64,000 nucleotides of DNA from Roseateles sp. Lineage in GTDB: Bacteria > Pseudomonadota > Gammaproteobacteria > Burkholderiales > Burkholderiaceae_C. The DNA is taken from positions 1-64,000 of the forward strand of contig NZ_JAFAGT010000023.1 of assembly GCF_019237615.1 (NCBI RefSeq), written 5' to 3'. Below, in pieces: positions 58,291-64,000 of the stretch. How positions within the stretch are numbered: the first letter of the stretch is position 1; each line of letters begins with the position of its first letter. The notes under the pieces are model-generated. The model did no database searches, was not told where the DNA came from, and saw only the letters and a list, made by a program, of their open reading frames with translations. The position numbers were made by a program, and so were the translations under genes.

Positions 58291-60336
58291 TCAGAGCCCG
58301 AACAGGGCACTGAACTGGGGCTTGATATAGGGCCAGAGCTGCCAGGTCATCAGACCCATGACGCCAAGGATCATGACGAGGGCGTACCAGTACAGGTAGC
58401 CGGTCTGCGCGCGGCGCACCAGGCCCGCGATGCCGCCGACGGTCTTGGCGGACCCGTTGATGATGATGCCGTCGATCAGCCCCGCATCGCCGCCCTTCCA
58501 CAGGCCCGTGCCGATGAGGCGGGCCGCGCGGGCCAGGATGTTCTCGTTGATCCAGTCCATGAAGTACTTGTTCTCCAGGACGATGATCAGCGGGCGCAGC
58601 ACCTTGGCCAGCGTGGCCGGGATGCTGGGGGCGACCATGTAGAACACGTAGGCCGTGACGACGCCGGCAAGCGCCAGCCAGAACGGCAGCGTGGACAGGC
58701 CATGCAGCGCCATCGCAGCTGCGCCATGGAAGCCCTCGGCCAGCTCCTCCATCGCCGGGTGGGCGTGCAGATTGACGAGGATGGCGTCCTTGAAGAAGTC
58801 GCCGAACAGCATGGGCTGGATGGTCATGAAGCCGATGACGACCGACGGGATGGCCAGCAGCACCAGCGGCACGGTGACGACCCAGGGCGACTCGTGCGGC
58901 GTGTGGTCCTCGTCATGCGCGTGATGCGCATCGTGCTCGGCCGCATCCTCCTGCGGGAAGGGCTTGTGGTGGAAGTTCTCCTTGCCATGGAAGACGAGGA
59001 AGTACATCCGGAACGAGTAGAAGGCCGTCACGAACACGCCGGCGATGACGGCGAAGTAGGCGAAGCCCGCGCCCGGCAGGTGGCTGGCGTGCACGGCCTC
59101 GATGATGGAGTCCTTGGAGTAGAAGCCCGAGAACAGCGGCGTGCCGATCAGTGCCAGCGAACCCAGCAGCGACGTGATCCACGTGATGGGCATGTACTTG
59201 CGCAGGCCGCCCATGTTGCGGATGTCCTGGTCGTGGTGCATGCCGATGATGACGGAGCCAGCGCCGAGGAACAGCAGCGCCTTGAAGAAGGCGTGCGTCA
59301 TCAGGTGGAAGACGGCGACCGAGTAGGCCGAAGCGCCCAGCGCCACCGTCATGTAGCCCAGCTGCGACAGCGTGGAATAGGCGACGACGCGCTTGATGTC
59401 GTTCTGGATGATGCCCAGGAAGCCCATGAACAGCGCCGTGATCGCACCGATCACCATGACGAAGTTCAGCGCCGTGTCACTCAGCTCGAACAGCGGCGAC
59501 ATGCGTGCCACCATGAAGATGCCGGCCGTCACCATCGTCGCGGCGTGGATCAGCGCGGAGATGGGGGTCGGACCTTCCATGGAGTCCGGCAGCCAGACAT
59601 GCAGCGGGAATTGCGCCGACTTGCCCATCGCGCCGATGAACAGGCAGATGCAGGCGACGGTCAGCAGCGCCCAGTCGGTGCCGGGGAAGAGCATCTGCGA
59701 CAGGATGTCTGCCTTGGCGAAGGTCTCGGCGTAGTTCAGCGAACCGCCGAAAGCCACCAGCAGGCCGATGCCCAGGATGAAGCCGAAGTCACCGACCCGG
59801 TTCACCAGGAAGGCCTTCATGTTGGCGAAGATGGCCGTCGGCTTCTTGTACCAGAAGCCGATCAGCAGGTAAGACACCAGGCCCACCGCTTCCCAGCCGA
59901 AGAACAGCTGCAGCATGTTGTTGCTCATGACCAGCATCAGCATGCTGAACGTGAACAGCGAGATGTACGAGAAGAAGCGCTGGTAGCCGTCGTCCTCTTC
60001 CATGTAGCCGATGGTGTAGATGTGCACCATCAGCGACACGAAGGTCACGACGCACATCATCATGGCCGTCAGACCGTCGATGAGGAAGCCGACTTCCATC
60101 TTCAGCGCGCCGAGCGTCATCCACTCGTAGACGGTGGCGTTGAAACGCGCGCCGTCGACGGCGACGCTGTACAGCGTCATCGCAGAGATGATGAAGGCGA
60201 TGAGCACGCCAAGGATGGTGACCATGTGCGAGCCGCGGCGGCCCACCGTCTTGCCGAAGAAGCCGGCCACGATGGCGCCCGCGAGCGGCGCCAGCGGCAC
60301 CGTCAGCAGCAGGTTCTGGGAGAGTTGTGCAGACAT
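58291..60336 (-). CDS. nuoL: NADH-quinone oxidoreductase subunit L
   Basis: 681 residues, the longest antiporter-like subunit of complex I. It has FGWEAVGLVSYLLIGFW, SAQFPLHVWLPDSMEGPTPISALIHAATMVTAG (in sections) and KRVVAYSTLSQLGYM, and a long C-terminal part with the lateral helix. A His-rich cytoplasmic/periplasmic loop (EHDAHHAHDEDHTPHE) near residue 475 is a local peculiarity. It pumps protons. It follows nuoK by 7 bases. Confidence 0.95.
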   Translation of the reverse strand: MSAQLSQNLLLTVPLAPLAGAIVAGFFGKTVGRRGSHMVTILGVLIAFIISAMTLYSVAVDGARFNATVYEWMTLGALKMEVGFLIDGLTAMMMCVVTFVSLMVHIYTIGYMEEDDGYQRFFSYISLFTFSMLMLVMSNNMLQLFFGWEAVGLVSYLLIGFWYKKPTAIFANMKAFLVNRVGDFGFILGIGLLVAFGGSLNYAETFAKADILSQMLFPGTDWALLTVACICLFIGAMGKSAQFPLHVWLPDSMEGPTPISALIHAATMVTAGIFMVARMSPLFELSDTALNFVMVIGAITALFMGFLGIIQNDIKRVVAYSTLSQLGYMTVALGASAYSVAVFHLMTHAFFKALLFLGAGSVIIGMHHDQDIRNMGGLRKYMPITWITSLLGSLALIGTPLFSGFYSKDSIIEAVHASHLPGAGFAYFAVIAGVFVTAFYSFRMYFLVFHGKENFHHKPFPQEDAAEHDAHHAHDEDHTPHESPWVVTVPLVLLAIPSVVIGFMTIQPMLFGDFFKDAILVNLHAHPAMEELAEGFHGAAAMALHGLSTLPFWLALAGVVTAYVFYMVAPSIPATLAKVLRPLIIVLENKYFMDWINENILARAARLIGTGLWKGGDAGLIDGIIINGSAKTVGGIAGLVRRAQTGYLYWYALVMILGVMGLMTWQLWPYIKPQFSALFGL

Positions 60337-60343
60337 CTTTTTC

Positions 60344-60673
60344 TCAACCCTTCAGCGCGTCGAGTTCCTCGACGTTGATGCTGGCTCGGTTGCGGAACAG
60401 CACGACCAGGATGGCCAGGCCGATGGCCGATTCGGCCGCCGCGACGGTCAGGATGAAGAACACGAAGACCTGGCCCGCCATGTCGCCCAAGTAGTGCGAG
60501 AAGGCAACGAAGTTCAGGTTGACCGCCAGCAACATCAGCTCGATGGCCATCAGCAGCACGATCAGGTTCTTGCGGTTCAGGAAGATACCGATCACCGACA
60601 GGGCGAACAGCATCGCGCCCAGCGTCAGGAAATGGCCCAGCGTGAGCCCATTCAGTCCAGCGATGCCGATCAT
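60344..60673 (-). CDS. nuoK: NADH-quinone oxidoreductase subunit K
   Basis: 109 residues with three membrane helices. [28 protein letters not shown] carries the conserved Glu residues of this subunit, followed by [18 protein letters not shown]. The ATG overlaps the nuoJ stop by 4 bases, so translation is coupled; an internal start nearer TLGHFL is possible. Confidence 0.94.
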   Translation of the reverse strand: MIGIAGLNGLTLGHFLTLGAMLFALSVIGIFLNRKNLIVLLMAIELMLLAVNLNFVAFSHYLGDMAGQVFVFFILTVAAAESAIGLAILVVLFRNRASINVEELDALKG

Positions 60674-61314
60674 GCCTGGCCTCCTTCGGTCGGTGCGGCA
60701 GGGGGTGCCGGCGGTGCGGCGACGGTCGGCGCCATCTTGACGATCTTCAGGCGCTGCGCCTTGGTGACCTTGACCTGCTCGGAGGGATCCATGGCGCGCG
60801 AGTCCTTGCGGCGGCGCAGCGTCAGCGCAATGGCGGCGACGATGGCGACCAGCAGCAGGACGGCGGCGATCTGCAGCGGGTACAGGTAGCTGGTGTAGAT
60901 CTCGATGCCCAGCAGCTTGCTGTTGCCAAGCTGCAGTTGGGCCGCCGTGGCGACGGGCGCCTCGGCCAGCTGGAAGCCGCCCATCAGCACGATGCCCATC
61001 TCGAAGGCGATCAGGGCGCCGATGAGGGCGGCCACGGGCAGATGCTTCCAGAAGCCCTCACGCATGCTGTCCGTGTTCAGGTCCAGCATCATGACGACGA
61101 ACAGGAACAGCACCATGACGGCACCGATGTAGACCAGCACCAGCGCGATTGCGAGGAACTCGGCCTTCAGCAGCATCCAGAGACAGGAGGCCGTGAAGAA
61201 CGACAGGATGAGGAACAGCGCGGCATGCACGGTGCTGCGCGCCGTGATGACACGGAACGAGCTCACCAGCAGGATGCCGGAGAAGACATAGAAGAGGATG
61301 GTCGTGATGTCCAT
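60670..61314 (-). CDS. nuoJ: NADH-quinone oxidoreductase subunit J
   Basis: 214 residues with five membrane helices; [32 protein letters not shown] and [18 protein letters not shown] are typical. The C-terminus has a Pro/Ala-rich tail ([19 protein letters not shown]) after a basic stretch, common in Betaproteobacteria. Part of the membrane arm of complex I. Confidence 0.94.
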   Translation of the reverse strand: MDITTILFYVFSGILLVSSFRVITARSTVHAALFLILSFFTASCLWMLLKAEFLAIALVLVYIGAVMVLFLFVVMMLDLNTDSMREGFWKHLPVAALIGALIAFEMGIVLMGGFQLAEAPVATAAQLQLGNSKLLGIEIYTSYLYPLQIAAVLLLVAIVAAIALTLRRRKDSRAMDPSEQVKVTKAQRLKIVKMAPTVAAPPAPPAAPTEGGQA

Positions 61315-61367
61315 ACGTATCCAGGCCAGCGAGGCTGGACCGCTGCGGCTTGCGAGCCGCGAAGCGA

Positions 61368-61856
61368 TCAGCGGTACTTGGCGTCCGCCTCCTTTTGGGC
61401 CGCGATTTGGGGCTCGTACTTGTCACCGACGGCCAGCAGCATGTCCTTGGTGAAGTACAGATCGCCGCGCTTTTCGCCGTGGTATTCGAAGATGCTGGTC
61501 TCGACGATGGAGTCCACCGGGCAGCTCTCCTCGCAGAAGCCGCAGAAGATGCACTTGGTCAGGTCGATGTCGTAGCGCGTGGTGCGGCGGCTGCCGTCGG
61601 CGCGAACGTCACTCTCGATGGTGATGGCCATCGCGGGGCAGACGGCCTCGCAGAGCTTGCAGGCGATGCAGCGCTCCTCGCCGTTCTCGTAGCGGCGCAG
61701 CGCGTGCAGGCCACGGAAACGCGGGCTCAGCGGCGTCTTTTCCTCGGGGAATTGCACCGTGATGTTGCGCGACAGGAAATGCCGGCCGGTCAGGGCCATG
61801 CCCTTGAACAGCTCGGTGAGCAAGAAGCTCTTCGCAAATTGCAGGAAGCCACTCAT
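61368..61856 (-). CDS. nuoI: NADH-quinone oxidoreductase subunit I (2x 4Fe-4S)
   Basis: 162 residues from the ATG at 61856; a longer open frame upstream overlaps nuoH. Two ferredoxin-type cluster motifs are visible: [12 protein letters not shown] and [12 protein letters not shown]. They carry electrons from NuoG towards the quinone site. It starts 2 bases after the nuoH stop. Confidence 0.96.
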   Translation of the reverse strand: MSGFLQFAKSFLLTELFKGMALTGRHFLSRNITVQFPEEKTPLSPRFRGLHALRRYENGEERCIACKLCEAVCPAMAITIESDVRADGSRRTTRYDIDLTKCIFCGFCEESCPVDSIVETSIFEYHGEKRGDLYFTKDMLLAVGDKYEPQIAAQKEADAKYR

Positions 61857-61858
61857 GC

Positions 61859-62956
61859 TTACTTCCAGATATTGAGAGGGGTCTGCATCCACAGGCCGAC
61901 GACGACCAGCCAGACCAGGGTCACGGGAATGAAGATCTTCCAGCCCAGACGCATGATCTGGTCGTAGCGGAAGCGCGGGAACGTGGCGCGCACCCACAGG
62001 AACATCGTGACGACGAAGAAGGTCTTGCCGAACAGCCAGGCCCAGTTCCAGAGCGCCATCGTGTGCTGGATGAAGTCCGGCGTCTGCAGCCCCAGCAGGC
62101 TCCACGAGATCGGTGCGCTCCAGCCGCCCAGGAACATGACGACGGCCAGCGCCGACACCAGGATCATGTTGGCGTACTCGGCCAGGAAGAACATCGCGAA
62201 CGACATGCCCGAGTACTCGATCATGTGACCGGCCACGATTTCCGATTCGCCTTCCACCACGTCGAAGGGGTGGCGGTTGGTTTCGGCCAGGCCCGAGATG
62301 AAGTAGACGACGAAGATGGGCAGCAGCGGCAGCCAGTTCCAGGACAGGAAGTTCAGGCCCATGTCCGCGAACAGGCCCTTCTCCTGCACCTGCACGATGG
62401 TGGTCATGTTCAGGCTGCCGGTCACCATCAGCACGACGACCAGCGCGAAGCCCATCGCGATCTCGTAGGAGACCATCTGGGCCGACGCGCGCAGCGCGCC
62501 CAGGAAGGCGTACTTCGAGTTGGACGCCCAGCCAGCGATGATGACGCCGTAGACCTCCAGCGACGTGATCGCCATCAGGAACAGCAGGCCGGCATTGACG
62601 TTGGCGACCGCGGCATCCGGGCCGAAGGGCACCACGGCCCAGGCGGCCAGCGCCGGCATGATGGTCATGACCGGGCCGAGGAAGAACAGGCCCTTGTTCG
62701 CGGCGGTGGGCTTGATGATCTCCTTGAAGATCAGCTTCACCGCGTCGGCGATAGGCGTCAGCAGGCCGTAGGGGCCCACGCGGTTGGGGCCCGGGCGGAT
62801 TTGCGACCAGCCGATGGCCTTGCGCTCCCACAGCGTCAGGTAGGCCACGCAGATCATCAGCGGCGCGACGACCGCGATGATCTTCAGCAGGCTCCAGACC
62901 AGAGGCCACAGGGCCCCCAGCAGCGCGGTGCCGTTTTGGTAGAGGGTGTCGATCAT
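61859..62956 (-). CDS. nuoH: NADH-quinone oxidoreductase subunit H
   Basis: 365 residues with about eight membrane helices. [29 protein letters not shown] and [19 protein letters not shown] are the conserved quinone-chamber segments. It joins the hydrophilic and membrane arms of complex I. It follows nuoG by 14 bases. Confidence 0.96.
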   Translation of the reverse strand: MIDTLYQNGTALLGALWPLVWSLLKIIAVVAPLMICVAYLTLWERKAIGWSQIRPGPNRVGPYGLLTPIADAVKLIFKEIIKPTAANKGLFFLGPVMTIMPALAAWAVVPFGPDAAVANVNAGLLFLMAITSLEVYGVIIAGWASNSKYAFLGALRASAQMVSYEIAMGFALVVVLMVTGSLNMTTIVQVQEKGLFADMGLNFLSWNWLPLLPIFVVYFISGLAETNRHPFDVVEGESEIVAGHMIEYSGMSFAMFFLAEYANMILVSALAVVMFLGGWSAPISWSLLGLQTPDFIQHTMALWNWAWLFGKTFFVVTMFLWVRATFPRFRYDQIMRLGWKIFIPVTLVWLVVVGLWMQTPLNIWK

Positions 62957-62970
62957 TCTGTGAAGCTCCC

Positions 62971-64000
62971 TCAGACCTTGCTGATGCTCAGCGTGCCGAA
63001 GGCAGCGCCGAGGGTCGCGGTTTGGGTCAGACCGGCGGGCACACGGGCGACGCCCTCAGGCAGGCCGGCTTCGAGGCGGGCGGGCAGCTGCGCGGCGCCG
63101 CCGTCCTGCACGAGGCGGACCTGGTCGCCTTCCGCCAGGCCGAGCTGCTGCCACAGGCCGACCGGCAGGCCGACGATGGCGGCTTCGCGGCCGTCGGTGG
63201 TCAGCTGCAGCGAGGTCGAGTTGCGCACCAGCGCGTCGGTCGCGTAGATGGGGAGGTTGCCGAAACGCTCGACACCCTCGGCCTTCGCCACGAGCTGCGG
63301 CGTGGCCGTGGTGGCATTGCTGAGGCGGCCGACGATGTCGCCGCCCAGGGCCTGCTCCCGCACCTGCTCCGAGCTGTCCTGGTTGAAGCCGTCGAGACCC
63401 AGCAGGTTGCCCAGTACGCGCAACACCTTCCAGCCCGGGCGCGTCTCGGCCAGCGGCTTGACGACGCCGACGAAGCTCTGCAGCCGGCCCTCGGCGTTGA
63501 CGAACGAACCCGAGGTTTCGGTGAACGGCGCGATGGGCAGCAGCACATCGGCGTACTCCAGGCCGCTCTTGAACGGGCTCAGGACGACGACCATCTCGGC
63601 CGCGTCCAGCGCCTTGGCGGCGGCGGCGGCGTTGGCCGAATCCAGCACCGGGTCGGTGTTCAGCAGCAGCGCGGCCTTCAGCGGCGTGCCGCTCAGCATC
63701 TGGCCGGCATTCAGCCCGCCGTTCTGCGGCTGGGCCTTCACGAGCTGCGCGCCGACGCTGTTGGCGGCGGCCGTCAGGTAGCCCACGCTGGCGCCGGTCT
63801 GCTGGGCAATCCACTGCGCCAGAGCCAACAGGCTGGTGGCCTGCGGATGCTCGGCGGCGGCGTTGCCGAGCAGGATGGCCTTGCGTTGGCCGGACTGCAG
63901 GCTTGCGGCGACGGCCTTGGCAGCGTCGGTCGCGGTGCCGGCCAGCGGTGCGCCGGTGCCAATGGCGGCCGCCACGTCGGCCAGTGCTTGCACCCAGCCC
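62971..64000 (-). CDS. nuoG: NADH-quinone oxidoreductase subunit G, C-terminal part (cut by window end)
   Basis: About 343 residues of the C-terminus; the frame runs off the window at 64000 with no start, so the gene continues beyond. Visible parts belong to the molybdopterin-oxidoreductase-like region ([43 protein letters not shown]) and the terminal domain. NuoG carries several Fe-S clusters in its N-terminal half, which is outside the window. First of the nuo genes seen here in transcription order. Confidence 0.93.
   Translation of the reverse strand, partial: GWVQALADVAAAIGTGAPLAGTATDAAKAVAASLQSGQRKAILLGNAAAEHPQATSLLALAQWIAQQTGASVGYLTAAANSVGAQLVKAQPQNGGLNAGQMLSGTPLKAALLLNTDPVLDSANAAAAAKALDAAEMVVVLSPFKSGLEYADVLLPIAPFTETSGSFVNAEGRLQSFVGVVKPLAETRPGWKVLRVLGNLLGLDGFNQDSSEQVREQALGGDIVGRLSNATTATPQLVAKAEGVERFGNLPIYATDALVRNSTSLQLTTDGREAAIVGLPVGLWQQLGLAEGDQVRLVQDGGAAQLPARLEAGLPEGVARVPAGLTQTATLGAAFGTLSISKV

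Overview
The window is GC-rich DNA with very dense gene packing. Its gene content (glycine-riboswitch gcv operon, DUF2818 behind nuoN, DUF2069 next to yihY, Burkholderia-type porin, PEP-CTERM protein, SDR-type threonine dehydrogenase) points to a Gram-negative betaproteobacterium of the order Burkholderiales, probably a Roseateles/Rubrivivax-like environmental heterotroph. Genus is an inference; there is no rRNA here.

Layout. 1-2.9 kb is a variable, partly decayed stretch of lower GC. It holds the tail of an unknown gene, a HicA-like/HTH gene pair with a palindromic operator, and broken pieces of other genes, including the last codons of a tssC (T6SS sheath) and a truncated hcp, then a secreted DUF6624 protein. 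3-9.2 kb: an HtrA-like protease, a lipid A module (LpxL-type acyltransferase plus LpxO-type hydroxylase) and a very large beta-propeller/amidohydrolase fusion. 9.3-17.1 kb: a tandem glycine riboswitch followed by gcvT-paiB-like-gcvH-gcvP-small ORF-sdaA-NRDE, i.e. glycine to C1 units and serine to pyruvate. 17.1-20.4 kb: cell-envelope oddities: a beta-propeller lipoprotein, a proline-rich protein with an exact 40-residue repeat, and a PEP-CTERM protein behind a near-consensus sigma-54 promoter. 20.6-25.1 kb: an RND efflux pair ending in a strong terminator. 25.3-26.4 kb: aroC.

26.4-39.5 kb is a pectin/galacturonate locus: a divergent chemoreceptor, then uxaC-uxaA-uxaB-exuT-porin-polygalacturonase, then a GntR/FCD regulator and kdgK, closed by an intrinsic terminator. 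Together these cut pectate at the cell surface, import galacturonate and carry it to KDPG; the KDPG aldolase is not here. A 10-bp inverted repeat flanks the presumed -10 box of the uxaC promoter.

39.5-49.8 kb is mixed housekeeping: CBS protein, MetY-like sulfhydrylase with an alpha/beta hydrolase, Mpo1-like protein, MipA-like outer membrane protein, the threonine-to-glycine pair kbl-tdh with a divergent XRE-cupin regulator and a perfect 16-bp palindrome between them, PAP2 phosphatase, YihY, DUF2069 and a D-2-hydroxyacid dehydrogenase-type flavoprotein. Threonine degradation yields glycine, which would feed the gcv/sdaA operon. 49.8-54.2 kb: a second RND pump pair, also without an outer-membrane channel gene. 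54.3-64 kb: NUDIX, DUF2818 and nuoN-M-L-K-J-I-H-G (complex I, minus strand, nuoG cut by the window end).

No CRISPR array, complete insertion sequence, prophage, tRNA or rRNA was seen. No wholly new system stands out. The most unusual signals are the exact 120-bp-period repeat gene, the sigma-54/PEP-CTERM promoter, the translational glycine switch with an extra linker hairpin, and the HicA-like pair sitting in a decayed T6SS site.
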